Shown here: piece by piece, positions 42,331 through 51,990 of the stretch | Numbering within the stretch: position 1 is the stretch's first letter | How the letters are laid out: each line of letters begins with the position of its first letter | Assembly (NCBI RefSeq): GCF_900103035.1 | Contig: NZ_FMWO01000048.1 | Coordinates: 124,001 to 188,000, forward strand | DNA: 64,000 nt | DNA from: Nitrosomonas mobilis | Lineage (GTDB): Bacteria > Pseudomonadota > Gammaproteobacteria > Burkholderiales > Nitrosomonadaceae | Direction: 5' to 3' | The notes under the pieces: model-generated | The model's input: only the letters and a program-made list of their open reading frames with translations | The model's database searches: none | Told to the model about the DNA's origin: nothing | Position numbers and translations under genes: made by a program

Positions 42331-43452
42331 TTAGCCAGCGATCTGGATCCCCACATCCGAAAAAATAACCGCAAATATCGCATCGATGATGATGACGGAA
42401 GTGATGGATATGACCACTGACAGAGTGGTTCCTTCACCCAGACTTTCAGTGTTTGGTTTGATGCGTAATCCGAAATGGCAGGCAATCAGGGCAATGGTCA
42501 TGCCGCAGACTATGCCTTTGGCAAGCGCCAGCCATAAATTCGCAACTGGTACCGCTCCTGGCAGGCTGGTAATGGCGTAGTGGTAGCTCAATCCGATCTG
42601 TAAATCTGCCGCCATGATGCCACCAAGTAGCGCAATGGCGCTGGTCCATAGCACGATCAGCGGCATCGCGATCCCCAGGCCGATAATTTTGGGCAGAATC
42701 AGCCGCAGGCTGTACGGGATACCCATCACGGTCAGCGCATCCAGTTCTTCAGTCACGCGCATTACCCCCAATTGCGCCGTCATGGCGGAACCGGAACGGC
42801 CGGCGACCAGTATCGCCGCGAGCATTGGTCCCAGTTCGCGAATGATGCTCATCCCCAGGATATTGACGATATAGATGTCCGCGCCAAACATATGCAGCTG
42901 TTCGGAAGAAAGATAGCTCAGCACGATCCCGATCAGAAAGCCGACTACTGCGGTAATACCAAGTGCTTGTGCTCCGGCGCGATAAAGAGTTGCGGAAATT
43001 TCCCGGAAAGGAATTCTGGCGGGATGCGTCAGCAGGTACAGACAGTCCAGCGTCACTTGACCGGAGAGGCCGATGATCCCACGCACATGATCCAGCACCG
43101 TAAAAAATTTTTTGCCTAATGTAGAAACCGGCAGAAAAAGGTTGGAGCGGCGTTTATCCGGTATCGGCGGAATATTTTGTAAACGATCGAACATCCTGGC
43201 CTGTTCGTCACGCAGATAGAGCATGTCGGGGCGCTTTTCACCCCACGCCTGCCACAGCATGACTGCACCTGCATAATCGAGCTGCCGAATTTCCCGCAGA
43301 TCCCAGCTTAAATCGGTTTGTTTGGCATATTGAACCAGCTCGGCGTTTGCTTTTACCAGTGGGCGGTCAAGTGCAGCCAGCGTAAAATCTCCGGTCAGTT
43401 TCAGGCTGGTACGGTCCGGAGAAAGTGCAATATGAAACTTATTTTGAGACAT
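42331..43452 (-). CDS. MlaE-type ABC permease with N-terminal STAS-like domain
   Basis: A 373-residue protein starting at 43452 (MSQNKFHIALSPDRTSLKL). The first 110 residues resemble a STAS domain; the rest is an MlaE/YrbE permease with ELGPMLAAILVAGRSGSAMT and AQLGVMRVTEELDALTVMGI. Such proteins take part in phospholipid transport between membranes. No partner ATPase or MCE-domain gene is adjacent in the window, which is unusual, although lgt overlaps upstream. Confidence 0.85.
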   Translation of the reverse strand: MSQNKFHIALSPDRTSLKLTGDFTLAALDRPLVKANAELVQYAKQTDLSWDLREIRQLDYAGAVMLWQAWGEKRPDMLYLRDEQARMFDRLQNIPPIPDKRRSNLFLPVSTLGKKFFTVLDHVRGIIGLSGQVTLDCLYLLTHPARIPFREISATLYRAGAQALGITAVVGFLIGIVLSYLSSEQLHMFGADIYIVNILGMSIIRELGPMLAAILVAGRSGSAMTAQLGVMRVTEELDALTVMGIPYSLRLILPKIIGLGIAMPLIVLWTSAIALLGGIMAADLQIGLSYHYAITSLPGAVPVANLWLALAKGIVCGMTIALIACHFGLRIKPNTESLGEGTTLSVVISITSVIIIDAIFAVIFSDVGIQIAG

Positions 43453-43459
43453 GAGCAAT

Positions 43460-44263
43460 CTATTGTTGTTGCTGTTTTTCAACAGGCTTCCTATGTGACC
43501 AGAGCAACAGCAACACACCGATGACCACCATCGGCAATGACAGCCATTGTCCCATACTGAGTCCCAATGTCATCAGGCCGAGAAATCCCTCGTCCGGTTC
43601 ACGGAAGAATTCGGCAAACGAACGAAACAGACCGTAACCGATCATGAACATGCCCGAGACGGCACCTACTGGTCTGGGTCTGGCAGAATAAAACCACAGT
43701 ACGACAAAAAACATCAGTCCTTCCAGTGCAAACTCATACAGCTGGGAAGGATGTCGCGGGAGAGCGTCAACATACGGAAAAATCATTCCCCACGGCATGT
43801 CGGTCGGACGTCCCCATAACTCACTATTGATAAAATTGCCGATACGACCAGCACCTAACCCGAGTGGAACCAATGGCGCAATAAAATCCGTAACAGCAAA
43901 CCAGGATAAATTGTATTTGCGTGCTAGCCAGGCCATGGCAAGAATCACACCGAGAAAGCCGCCATGGAACGACATGCCGCCCTGCCAGATAGCCATAATT
44001 TCCAATGGATGCTGGAAATAGTAGCCGGGTGCATAAAACAATACATGGCCGAGTCGTCCACCGAGCACGACGCCCAGCACGCCAAAGAAAAGCGCATCAT
44101 CGAGCATTTCCCGTGTAAAACCTGCTTCCGGTTTCTGTCTGATGCGGTAGCGCCCCAGAATGATGAATAGCAGGAATCCTAGCAGATACATCAGTCCATA
44201 CCAGTGTATCTTGAGAGGCCCGATGGCCAGCGCGACTGGATCGAATTGTGGGTGAACGAGCAT
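43460..44263 (-). CDS. lgt: Phosphatidylglycerol-prolipoprotein diacylglyceryl transferase
   Basis: A 267-residue inner-membrane enzyme adding diacylglycerol to the lipobox Cys of prolipoproteins. The start at 44263 ([17 protein letters not shown]) is the conserved N-terminus; a much longer frame upstream is spurious. [10 protein letters not shown] with His100 and the signature [17 protein letters not shown] (Arg140, Asn143) are present. Seven membrane helices. It is divergent from ilvD with 94 bp between them. Confidence 0.95.
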   Translation of the reverse strand: MLVHPQFDPVALAIGPLKIHWYGLMYLLGFLLFIILGRYRIRQKPEAGFTREMLDDALFFGVLGVVLGGRLGHVLFYAPGYYFQHPLEIMAIWQGGMSFHGGFLGVILAMAWLARKYNLSWFAVTDFIAPLVPLGLGAGRIGNFINSELWGRPTDMPWGMIFPYVDALPRHPSQLYEFALEGLMFFVVLWFYSARPRPVGAVSGMFMIGYGLFRSFAEFFREPDEGFLGLMTLGLSMGQWLSLPMVVIGVLLLLWSHRKPVEKQQQQ

Positions 44264-44357
44264 GTGATTGATAGTCCGATTTATGGTAAAATGGCCATTA
44301 TACGGCAATGCCAGCCAGGCATAAGGTGAGTAACCGTTACATTTCAGGGATAAAGAT

Positions 44358-46031
44358 ATGCCAGATAATCGACGCAGCCAGAACATAACCCATGGCGCCA
44401 AACGTGCACCCAATCGTGCCATGTTGCGCGCAGTTGGTTTCGGTGATGGGGATTTTGACAAACCGATCGTGGGTATCGCCAATGGCTACTCAACCATCAC
44501 ACCCTGCAATCTAGGGTTGAACGAGCTGGCCCAGTGCGCGGAACACGCAGTCAAGACGGCGGGTGGCATGCCGCAGATGTTTGGTACCATCACTGTATCC
44601 GATGGCATTTCGATGGGCACCGAAGGCATGAAATACTCGCTGGTCTCACGTGAAGTGATCGCCGATTCGATTGAAACCTGTGTGCAGGCAGAAAGTATGG
44701 ATGGCATTCTCGCCATTGGTGGTTGTGACAAAAACATGCCCGGTGCGATGATTGCACTCGCCAGAATGAATGTCCCCGCTATTTTTGTCTATGGCGGGAC
44801 CATCAAACCCGGACATTACCATGGCCAGGATTTGACGATTGTCAGTGCATTTGAGGCGGTGGGGCAGTTTACTGCGCACAAGATAGACGAGGCCGAGCTG
44901 CTGGCGGTGGAACGCCATGCCTGCCCCGGCGCAGGTTCCTGTGGCGGCATGTTTACTGCCAACACCATGTCATCCGCCATCGAGTCAATGGGCATGAGCC
45001 TGCCGTATTCTTCCACCATGGCGGCGGAAGATGAAGAAAAGCGGCTGAGTGCAATTCGCTCCGCCGAGGTGCTGGTCGAAGCCATCAAAAAACAGATTCT
45101 GCCGCGCGATCTCATCACGCGTAAATCGCTTGAAAATGCAGTATCGGTCGTCATGGCGGTTGGCGGATCAACCAACGCCGTCCTACATTTGCTGGCCATT
45201 GCACATGCTGCCGAGGTCGATTTTCATATCGATGATTTTGAACAGATTCGTGCGCGCGTACCGGTGATTTGCGATCTCAAGCCTTCCGGGCGTTACGTGA
45301 CGACCGATCTGCATAGTGCGGGCGGTATTCCACAGGTGATGAAAATGCTGCTCGAACATGGTTTGCTGCATGGCGACTGCCTGACTATCAGCGGGCAGAC
45401 TGTTGCTGAAGTATTGCGGGATATTCCCGCACAACCGCGTCCGGACCAGGATGTGATTCGCCAGTGGGGAAATCCAGTTTATGCACAGGGGCATCTGGCA
45501 ATTCTCAAAGGTAATCTGTCACCAGAAGGAGCGGTGGCCAAGATTTCCGGTGTCAAGAATCCCGTCATCACCGGTCCGGCACGGGTATTTGATTCTGAGG
45601 AAGCCTGCATGGAAGCGATTCTGGCGCGCCAGATCCAGCCGGGTGATATTGTCGTCATTCGCTACGAAGGGCCGAAAGGCGGCCCCGGCATGCGCGAAAT
45701 GCTTTCACCAACTTCAGCGCTGATCGGTGAAGGGCTGGGTGATTCGGTCGGGCTAATAACCGATGGCCGTTTTTCCGGCGGTACGTATGGCATGGTTGTC
45801 GGGCACGTTGCCCCTGAGGCATTTGTGGGTGGGGTGATTGCGCTGGTGGAGGAGGGAGATTCGATCACGATTGATGCGCATCACCGCCTGTTGCAGCTCA
45901 ATATTGATGAGTCCGAACTGGCGCGACGCCGTACTGCCTGGCAGCCGCCTGCTCCGCGCTATACCCGTGGCGTACTCGCCAAATATGCCAAACTGGTCTC
46001 GACCGCGAGCTGCGGCGCAGTAACCGATTGA
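44358..46031 (+). CDS. ilvD: Dihydroxy-acid dehydratase
   Basis: A 557-residue Fe-S enzyme of valine, isoleucine and pantothenate synthesis, dehydrating 2,3-dihydroxy-3-methyl acids. The cluster cysteines appear in [15 protein letters not shown] and [36 protein letters not shown] and the [15 protein letters not shown] block are conserved. Length is standard. A long perfect hairpin lies 40 bp downstream. Confidence 0.97.
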   Translation: MPDNRRSQNITHGAKRAPNRAMLRAVGFGDGDFDKPIVGIANGYSTITPCNLGLNELAQCAEHAVKTAGGMPQMFGTITVSDGISMGTEGMKYSLVSREVIADSIETCVQAESMDGILAIGGCDKNMPGAMIALARMNVPAIFVYGGTIKPGHYHGQDLTIVSAFEAVGQFTAHKIDEAELLAVERHACPGAGSCGGMFTANTMSSAIESMGMSLPYSSTMAAEDEEKRLSAIRSAEVLVEAIKKQILPRDLITRKSLENAVSVVMAVGGSTNAVLHLLAIAHAAEVDFHIDDFEQIRARVPVICDLKPSGRYVTTDLHSAGGIPQVMKMLLEHGLLHGDCLTISGQTVAEVLRDIPAQPRPDQDVIRQWGNPVYAQGHLAILKGNLSPEGAVAKISGVKNPVITGPARVFDSEEACMEAILARQIQPGDIVVIRYEGPKGGPGMREMLSPTSALIGEGLGDSVGLITDGRFSGGTYGMVVGHVAPEAFVGGVIALVEEGDSITIDAHHRLLQLNIDESELARRRTAWQPPAPRYTRGVLAKYAKLVSTASCGAVTD

Positions 46032-46070
46032 TGGCTCGATAAAACTCTGCGTACCCAGCCATCTCACCAG

Positions 46071-46115
46071 GCAAGTGACCAAGCCTCTGCCTGCTGTAGC
46101 GGCTTGGTCACTTGC
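46071..46115. terminator. Long hairpin downstream of ilvD
   Basis: GCAAGTGACCAAGCC (46071-46085) pairs perfectly with GGCTTGGTCACTTGC (46101-46115) around a 15-base loop. It has no U-run directly after it, so it may stabilise the message or act with Rho rather than terminate alone. Confidence 0.6.
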
Positions 46116-46146
46116 TTAGTGAACCGCGTTATCTGCAAGCTGCCGA

Positions 46147-46482
46147 GTGCACTCTGCAGCTATTTTAGGTGAAATTTCGCAGCAACCAGGTACTCATTGC
46201 AGCCTGCTGATCGCACTTGAAGCGTTTCTGACCCCACCGCAAATTGTGATGCTACGAGGGGAGCAGACGGTATTGCCAGTCTGGCAGACAGCGTTGCTGC
46301 CCCACACCTTGCGCGCAGTAACAGTTGCCCTGCCAGCGGGACTGGCCGACTTGCCGAATAACCTCAACAAACCATTGCCAGTCGGTGAGAAGGCTGGCGC
46401 CTGTGTATGTGAAGACAGGTGGTGCCTGCCGGAAATTCGGCAACCGGAAGATCTGCTTGCTGTAATTGCTTTACGTCGATGA
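46147..46482 (+). pseudogene. C-terminal fragment of a YyaL-type (DUF255) thioredoxin-domain protein
   Basis: A 111-residue frame from a GTG. LLIALEAFLTPPQIVMLRG, LRAVTVALPAGLADLP and a final CEDRWCLPEIRQPEDLL match the extreme C-terminus of YyaL/SSP411-like proteins, which are normally over 650 residues. None of the N-terminal thioredoxin domain is present upstream, where ilvD and its hairpin lie instead. It has no credible ribosome-binding site. Most likely a remnant left by deletion of the rest of the gene. Confidence 0.68.
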
Positions 46483-46490
46483 ATCAACCG

Positions 46491-47714
46491 TCATTCATGG
46501 TGCAGGGCTTCAACCGGCTTGAGTGAGGAGGCTTTTCTGGCCGGATAAATGCCAAAGAAAATGCCGATGATGGATGCAAAAGAAACTGCGAGAATGATCA
46601 TGCCCAGGGTGATCACAATCTGAATGCCGGCAATCTCGCTTACCAGCCAGGCGCCACCCATGCCCAGTAAAATACCGATCAATGCTCCAAGAATGCAGAT
46701 CATCATGGCTTCCAGCAGAAACTGTGTCAGGATCATACGGCGGTTGGCGCCGATTGCCATGCGTATGCCAATTTCCCGGGTGCGCTCCGTCACCGATACC
46801 AGCATGATGTTCATGATACCGATGCCGCCGACCAGTAATGAAATAGACGCAATCGCTCCCAACATCCACGACATGATTTTTGCTGCACTGCTGGCAACGG
46901 AAGCAAGCGCCGTCAGGTTGCTGACGGTAAAATCGTTCTCCACGCCGTCAAAAAGCCGGTGGCGTTGGCGTAACAAATCGGTGATATCCTGCTGCGCGGC
47001 TTCCATGCTGTCAGCCGAGGCAGCTTGCACCAGCATAAAGTTGACCACACCCGGAAACTGATTGCCGAGAATCTGTCGTTGTGCAGTCGTCAGGGGGACC
47101 AATACCCGGTCATCCTGATCACGGCCATCAAGCGCCTGGCCTTTGGCGGCAAGCAAACCCACTACCGTAAACGGTCGATCTGCGATGCGAATGGTTTCGC
47201 CCACTGGGTCTTCATCCCCAAAAAGGTTTTTTGCCGAAACGGCTCCCAGAACGGTCACGCGAGCGCCGGCGCGCAAATCACTTTCAGTGAAGATTTCACC
47301 AGCCTGTATTTGCCAGTTACTGATTGAGAAATAATCTGGCGTAACACCACTGAGAAAGGTGCTCCAGTTATTGGCGCCATAATTAAGCTGAGCGGTTCCG
47401 GAGACGACCGGCGCACTGGCGGTAACCGTCGATAGCTCTGCGATTGCCTGTGCGTCCTGCATAGTGAGCGTTTTGATGCTGCCGCTGCCAAAACGCAGTC
47501 CACCTGCGGATGTAGCTCCTGGTGTGACAATCAGCAAATTACTACCCATCGAAGCGATCGCATCGTTGATTTTGGTTTGTGCGCCCTGGCCAATCGACAG
47601 CATCAGTACCACGGCGGCAACACCAATGATCATGCCAAGCATGGTCAGCAAAGTGCGCAAGCGATTGGCTTGCAGCGCACGAACAGCTTCACTGGTAATG
47701 GTCAGCAGATTCAT
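46491..47714 (-). CDS. MacB-type ABC transporter permease
   Basis: A 407-residue protein. An N-terminal helix (TMLGMIIGVAAVVLMLSIGQ) is followed by a large periplasmic domain (about 45-270) and three C-terminal helices with LLVGGIGIMNIMLVSVTERT and REIGIRMAIGANR, the FtsX/MacB signature. It forms a tripartite export pump with the next two genes (ATPase at 47711, adaptor at 48493), which are joined by overlaps. The ATPase is a separate polypeptide here, unlike E. coli MacB. Substrate unknown. Confidence 0.9.
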   Translation of the reverse strand: MNLLTITSEAVRALQANRLRTLLTMLGMIIGVAAVVLMLSIGQGAQTKINDAIASMGSNLLIVTPGATSAGGLRFGSGSIKTLTMQDAQAIAELSTVTASAPVVSGTAQLNYGANNWSTFLSGVTPDYFSISNWQIQAGEIFTESDLRAGARVTVLGAVSAKNLFGDEDPVGETIRIADRPFTVVGLLAAKGQALDGRDQDDRVLVPLTTAQRQILGNQFPGVVNFMLVQAASADSMEAAQQDITDLLRQRHRLFDGVENDFTVSNLTALASVASSAAKIMSWMLGAIASISLLVGGIGIMNIMLVSVTERTREIGIRMAIGANRRMILTQFLLEAMMICILGALIGILLGMGGAWLVSEIAGIQIVITLGMIILAVSFASIIGIFFGIYPARKASSLKPVEALHHE

Positions 47715-48493
47715 TGTCTGGCGGCCATCGCATGATTCTGCCGATGGCGAGTTGCAGCATCTTCGATGATGCGTCCATCTTTGAGACGAATCAGGCGACT
47801 GGCGCAGGCGGCAATATCATCTTCATGCGTTACGATCATAATGGTGATACCGCTTTCGCGGTTGAGCCGATCAAATAGCAGCATGATTTCATGACTGGTT
47901 TGGGTATCCAGGTTGCCGGTAGGTTCGTCCGCCAGAATGAGTTGTGGCTGATTAACCAGCGCACGGCTAATCGCAACCCGTTGTTGCTGACCACCAGATA
48001 GCTGGTTGGGATGATGCATGGCAAAACTGTCAAGCCCCGTCTGCTCCAGAAGCGACATAGCACGCTGACGGGCCGCTTTGCGGCTGATACCGGCATATAG
48101 CAGCGGTGCTGCCACATTATCGAGTGCAGTCATGCGCCTGAGCAGATTGAATCCTTGAAAAACGAATCCAATCTGACGATTGCGCACGCTTGCCAGTGCA
48201 TCGTTGGACAGGGTGGCAACATCCTGCTGGCCCAGCCAGTAGTGTCCGCTCGATGGCGAATCAAGGCAGCCGAGTACATTCATCAAGGTGGATTTCCCGG
48301 AACCGGAATGCCCCATGATGGCGACAAATTCACCCGATGTGATGCTGAAATTGATGTCAATCAGCACCCTGAGCTCGACAGATTTTCCATTGGCGCCATC
48401 CAGATAATAGCTTTTGCAAAGATTCTCTACCCGGATGATGGCTGTCGGGTTAGCAGCGTCAATCTGGTCGGATAGGACTGCTGGTGTATTCAT
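47711..48493 (-). CDS. MacB-type ABC transporter ATPase
   Basis: A 260-residue ATPase of the lipoprotein/macrolide exporter (LolD/MacB-N) class. Walker A GHSGSGKSTLMNVLG, Q-loop region FVFQGFNLL, signature QLSGGQQQRVAISRALV and Walker B LILADEPTGNLD are intact. It overlaps the permease gene by 4 bp and abuts the adaptor gene at 48493, so the three are one transcription unit. Confidence 0.92.
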   Translation of the reverse strand: MNTPAVLSDQIDAANPTAIIRVENLCKSYYLDGANGKSVELRVLIDINFSITSGEFVAIMGHSGSGKSTLMNVLGCLDSPSSGHYWLGQQDVATLSNDALASVRNRQIGFVFQGFNLLRRMTALDNVAAPLLYAGISRKAARQRAMSLLEQTGLDSFAMHHPNQLSGGQQQRVAISRALVNQPQLILADEPTGNLDTQTSHEIMLLFDRLNRESGITIMIVTHEDDIAACASRLIRLKDGRIIEDAATRHRQNHAMAARQ

Positions 48494-49626
48494 CAGAATA
48501 ACCGGAATCGGAGATTACTTGCTGGCTTGCCATTCTTTTGCTTATCAGAGATTTCTTCAATAACCAGCAGATCGTTTTCTGCCAATTCTTCCGAGATAAT
48601 TTCTGTCAGTCGGCCATCGGTAATGCCCGTGAGGATCTGAACCGGTGTTGGAAGGTTGTTGTTCAACCGGTAAACCAGGCGGTGACCGGGTTGAACGGTT
48701 ATGCTCGCATTTGCTTTGTCCTGAGCAGGTTTGTAGCGCAGTGCCGCGTTAGGAATGCGAAGCACGTCCAGTTTCTCAGCGACAACGAAACGTACATTAG
48801 CAGTCATCCCAGGCAATAGACTGCCATCTTCATTGACCAAGGTTGCGACCACGTTATAAGTCACCACATTTTCCTGAATAGTGGGATTCAAGCGGACCTG
48901 CCTGACAACGGCGGAAAACTCACGCTCCGGAAAGGTATCTACACTGAAGGCAATGTGTTGGCCGATATGAATTTGTCCGATATCTGCTTCGGCGACACTG
49001 ATGTTGATCTGCATCTGCCGCAGATCGCGCGCGATCTGGAACAGCGTGGGTGTCTGGAAATTGGCAGCTACGGTCTGCCCGACATTGACATCCCGCGCCA
49101 CCACCACACCGGAAATCGGTGAACGGATAATGCTGTAGTTGAGATTGGCGCGATCCCGCGCTACTTGTGCCTGATTAACACCCACCTGCGCACGGGCAGC
49201 CTTGAACTGTTGCTCAGCTTCATCCAGAGCTTCGCTGGAAATAAATCCTTTTTTGACTAATTGACGACTACGCGACAGTTTACTGATGGCAAGAGCCAGA
49301 CTGGTCTGCGCACTCTTCAGATTAGCAGTGGATTGCTGCAACTGGGCATCAAGCAGCGCCGGATCGAGTTTTGCCAGTATCTGGCCCGTTTTAACCTGAT
49401 CGTTGAAATCAGCATAAATTCGGGTAACGGTACCGGAAATCTGGGTACCAACCTCAATCAGTTCCAGTGGGGTGAGCGTGCCATTGGCGGAAATCGTACG
49501 GATCAGCTTACCGCGATCAACCTGCCCGGTTTTATATTCAACGGGACCGGCGTCGTTACTGAGCGAAGAATAGCCATAAAAAGCGGCTATCAGCAGGATA
49601 ATGATGAGTACAATTTTTTTTAGCAT
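48493..49626 (-). CDS. MacA-type periplasmic adaptor (membrane fusion protein)
   Basis: A 377-residue protein with one N-terminal hydrophobic anchor (IVLIIILLIAAFYGYSS), a lipoyl-like half motif (GTVTRIYADFNDQVKTGQIL), a long helical hairpin (about 95-150) and a second lipoyl half (SPISGVVVARDVNVGQTV). This is the MacA/HlyD adaptor that bridges the inner-membrane ABC pump to an outer-membrane channel. No TolC-type gene is adjacent. First gene of the three-gene unit. Confidence 0.92.
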   Translation of the reverse strand: MLKKIVLIIILLIAAFYGYSSLSNDAGPVEYKTGQVDRGKLIRTISANGTLTPLELIEVGTQISGTVTRIYADFNDQVKTGQILAKLDPALLDAQLQQSTANLKSAQTSLALAISKLSRSRQLVKKGFISSEALDEAEQQFKAARAQVGVNQAQVARDRANLNYSIIRSPISGVVVARDVNVGQTVAANFQTPTLFQIARDLRQMQINISVAEADIGQIHIGQHIAFSVDTFPEREFSAVVRQVRLNPTIQENVVTYNVVATLVNEDGSLLPGMTANVRFVVAEKLDVLRIPNAALRYKPAQDKANASITVQPGHRLVYRLNNNLPTPVQILTGITDGRLTEIISEELAENDLLVIEEISDKQKNGKPASNLRFRLF

Positions 49627-49664
49627 GTTTTGTCAGTTTTTTGCTGGAAAATGGTGCAACCCAG

Positions 49665-51179
49665 TTATCTATCTTTTTCATGTTCAGCAACCGCTTCTTT
49701 CAATTGCCGCAAACGCGCTTCTACGCTCGATAACTGATAAAAGTTTTCGTGTTTCTGCCGTAGTGCAATTTCCAGCTGCCCAATTGCCTGCTTGTATTTT
49801 CCTTCCAGAATCAGCGCTTCGGCCTGTGCCTGATGTTGTTGTAAACGGTTGCCCAGCACCTCATGGCTGCGCGCTTCAAGCTGGTGAAGCCTGATATCGT
49901 TGCGCAAAATTTGTAATTGTTTCCTGGTGAAATCAAGCGCTTTCTGTGGCTGGCCATGTTGCAACAGCGCGTCAGCATAGCCATAAATGAGCGCGCGGTA
50001 ATGAGGATAAGCTGCCAGAGCAGTCTGGTAAAGCTTGAATGCATCTTCAACCTGCCCATTCTCAAATTTAACGTGTGCAGCGAGAGTATCGATCATTGCC
50101 GCAGCTTGTACATAATCTCCCGCTATTCTGATGGGTTTGCCCAGACTATGATTTTTGATTGGCTGAGCGGCAGGGTCGGACTGGATAGTCTGATAAAGCA
50201 CATTCAGCTCTTTTTCAGCGCGCCCGTATTGCCTGGCGCGGAGCAGCGCCTGAATCAGTCCGTAGCGTTCTGCCGTCTCGTTAATGTAGCGCCTGTCCTG
50301 CAGACGCGCATCAAATTCTGATACTTTCTGAAAGGCGCTTCCCTGCAGAGCGCGCAACTTCGCGCGAACGAGGTGAAATTCGATGCTATCGGGTACCTGG
50401 CGATAACTAACTTCACGAACTCGATTTTGAATATCGGCAATCCGCTCAAATGTTACCGGATGCGTTCTAAGAAATGAGGGAGCACCGCTTTCATGATAAC
50501 GGCTGGCATTTTGCATGCGTTCAAAAAATGAAGCCATGCCATGCGGATCAAATCCGGCTTTGACCAGCATGTCGAACCCTATCCGGTCGGCCTCTTTTTC
50601 ATGCTTGCGCGTAAAATTCAGTTGCGCCTGAATCATCCCGGCTTGCGTCGCCGCCATCACGGCCGAACCAGCTTGAGGATTGGAGCGCGAAGCTAAAATG
50701 GCGATAGCCAGTGCGGCGATCGAAGCGATCATCCCGGGATACTGACTACCGGAAATCATTCTGGCCAGATGTTTCTGCGTGACATGTGCTATTTCATGCG
50801 CCATGACACCGGCTAGTTCGGATTCACTCTGTGCGGCAGTGATCAGACCACTGTGAAATCCCATGAAGCCACCGGGCATGGCAAACGCATTGATTTCCGA
50901 ATTGTTGAGCGCAAAGAATTCAAACGAATGTTCAAATACATAGCGGTCAGATACCGCCACCAGTCTGCTACCGATTCTGCTTAGATAGTCAGCTACCTCA
51001 GGATCATCAAGATAACTCGGGTCTGCTCGAATCTGACGCATGATCTGCAACCCGATCTGACGCTCCTGGCGTGGAGTAACGGTTGCTTGCGACACATCAC
51101 CCAGATCAGGCAAGGTCTGTCCGAAAACCTGATATGGAAAAAGCATTGACAAAACAATAATGAGAGCTGTGTATTTCAT
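49665..51179 (-). CDS. M48-family periplasmic metalloprotease with TPR-like C-terminus (BepA-like)
   Basis: A 504-residue precursor with a signal peptide (about 1-20, MKYTALIIVLSMLFPYQVFG). The zinc motif MAHEIAHVTQKH places HExxH at 128-132, and KHEKEADRIGFD near 195 gives the third ligand. The C-terminal half (about 280-500) is helical with repeating YxxAxxxL-type spacing consistent with TPRs. This architecture is that of BepA/YfgC, which assists or degrades outer-membrane proteins. It lies 38 bp upstream of the macA-like gene on the same strand. Confidence 0.88.
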   Translation of the reverse strand: MKYTALIIVLSMLFPYQVFGQTLPDLGDVSQATVTPRQERQIGLQIMRQIRADPSYLDDPEVADYLSRIGSRLVAVSDRYVFEHSFEFFALNNSEINAFAMPGGFMGFHSGLITAAQSESELAGVMAHEIAHVTQKHLARMISGSQYPGMIASIAALAIAILASRSNPQAGSAVMAATQAGMIQAQLNFTRKHEKEADRIGFDMLVKAGFDPHGMASFFERMQNASRYHESGAPSFLRTHPVTFERIADIQNRVREVSYRQVPDSIEFHLVRAKLRALQGSAFQKVSEFDARLQDRRYINETAERYGLIQALLRARQYGRAEKELNVLYQTIQSDPAAQPIKNHSLGKPIRIAGDYVQAAAMIDTLAAHVKFENGQVEDAFKLYQTALAAYPHYRALIYGYADALLQHGQPQKALDFTRKQLQILRNDIRLHQLEARSHEVLGNRLQQHQAQAEALILEGKYKQAIGQLEIALRQKHENFYQLSSVEARLRQLKEAVAEHEKDR

Positions 51180-51395
51180 GGTGGTTTGATCAATACTTTC
51201 GTGCCGGGTTCCGTTTGAGCATAACTGTCAATTTCTTCAGGAATTAAGGTGAAACCAGGTGGGGGTGCATAGTACTTGAAATTCTACCAGCAATGATTTT
51301 GCCGTTACTCTTTTCTGGTTTCGGGTGAATAAACGCTCTGCTAGCCATTGCCTGCGACAATTTGTCACATTCCCATTCGCTCGTATTGAATCAGT

Positions 51396-51466
51396 GTTTA
51401 CGCGTGGGCACGGGGTGCCCACCCTACAGGGCTGATAGTGATGGCACCTTGTGCCCACGCGTAAAC
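51396..51466. repeat. REPIN: two REP half-sites in inverted orientation
   Basis: GTTTACGCGTGGGCAC at 51396-51411 and its exact reverse complement GTGCCCACGCGTAAAC at 51451-51466 frame a shorter inverted pair (GGTGCCCACCCTAC). The GTAG-plus-palindrome layout, read on the minus strand, is the REP type mobilised by RAYT transposases. It lies just downstream of two tiny membrane-protein genes. Confidence 0.75.
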
Positions 51467-51550
51467 TCAGGATTTGCGGATAGCATCAAATGCCAGATAG
51501 GCGATGAAAGCGGCAGCGGCGATCAGTACGATTGCTACGACAATAGTCAT
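51467..51550 (-). CDS. 27-residue single-helix membrane micropeptide
   Basis: MTIVVAIVLIAAAAFIAYLA followed by FDAIRKS: one membrane helix and a short basic tail. GAGGAG sits 8 bases ahead of the ATG at 51550, an excellent Shine-Dalgarno. The ATG comes one base after the TAA of the upstream 75-residue membrane-protein gene, so translation is coupled. I do not recognise the family. The size and topology fit small regulatory or toxin-like membrane peptides, but nothing shows toxicity. Too short for most gene finders. Confidence 0.65.
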   Translation of the reverse strand: MTIVVAIVLIAAAAFIAYLAFDAIRKS

Positions 51551-51551
51551 T

Positions 51552-51779
51552 TTATAACTCCTCAAGTGACGCCATTTTTTCCTCAATGCGTCTGTGCATG
51601 CCATAACCAGCAAAACCAAGGATGGTCAAGGCAATGACAGCAGCAAAAACCAGAAGCCAATGAACGGTCTGGAAATTTGAGAGCAACCAGCCAGTGAGGC
51701 TGATCAATGCTGCGATCAGCATGCCCAGCCAAAGTTTCAAATAAGCAATCTGTTCCCTGGTGCGATCGAGTTTTGACAT
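51552..51779 (-). CDS. 75-residue two-helix membrane protein of unknown function
   Basis: A basic N-terminal segment (MSKLDRTREQIAYLKLWLGM) leads into two hydrophobic helices (about 17-36 and 42-61), then a charged tail (GMHRRIEEKMASLEEL). Both ends are probably cytoplasmic. It is immediately followed by the 27-residue micropeptide frame with overlapping translation signals, suggesting a functional pair. Family not recognised; a membrane-partner or stress-related role is only a guess. Confidence 0.7.
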   Translation of the reverse strand: MSKLDRTREQIAYLKLWLGMLIAALISLTGWLLSNFQTVHWLLVFAAVIALTILGFAGYGMHRRIEEKMASLEEL

Positions 51780-51990
51780 TATTGATTGGAACCGTGCTTA
51801 TCCAGCGTTTATTACGGGGTGGCAGGTATGGCCCCGGCCAGCATAAACATTCCTGCAGGAAAGCACAAGCAGGACGCTGTTGCTCGTTACATTATTGGGA
51901 AAACGGTCATGATCGGGTCAGGGTAGTGGGCGGCAATTCCATCACCTCGGCCCAATTGGGGCTGTTCTCGCGAAGACGGGAGACAGCTCT

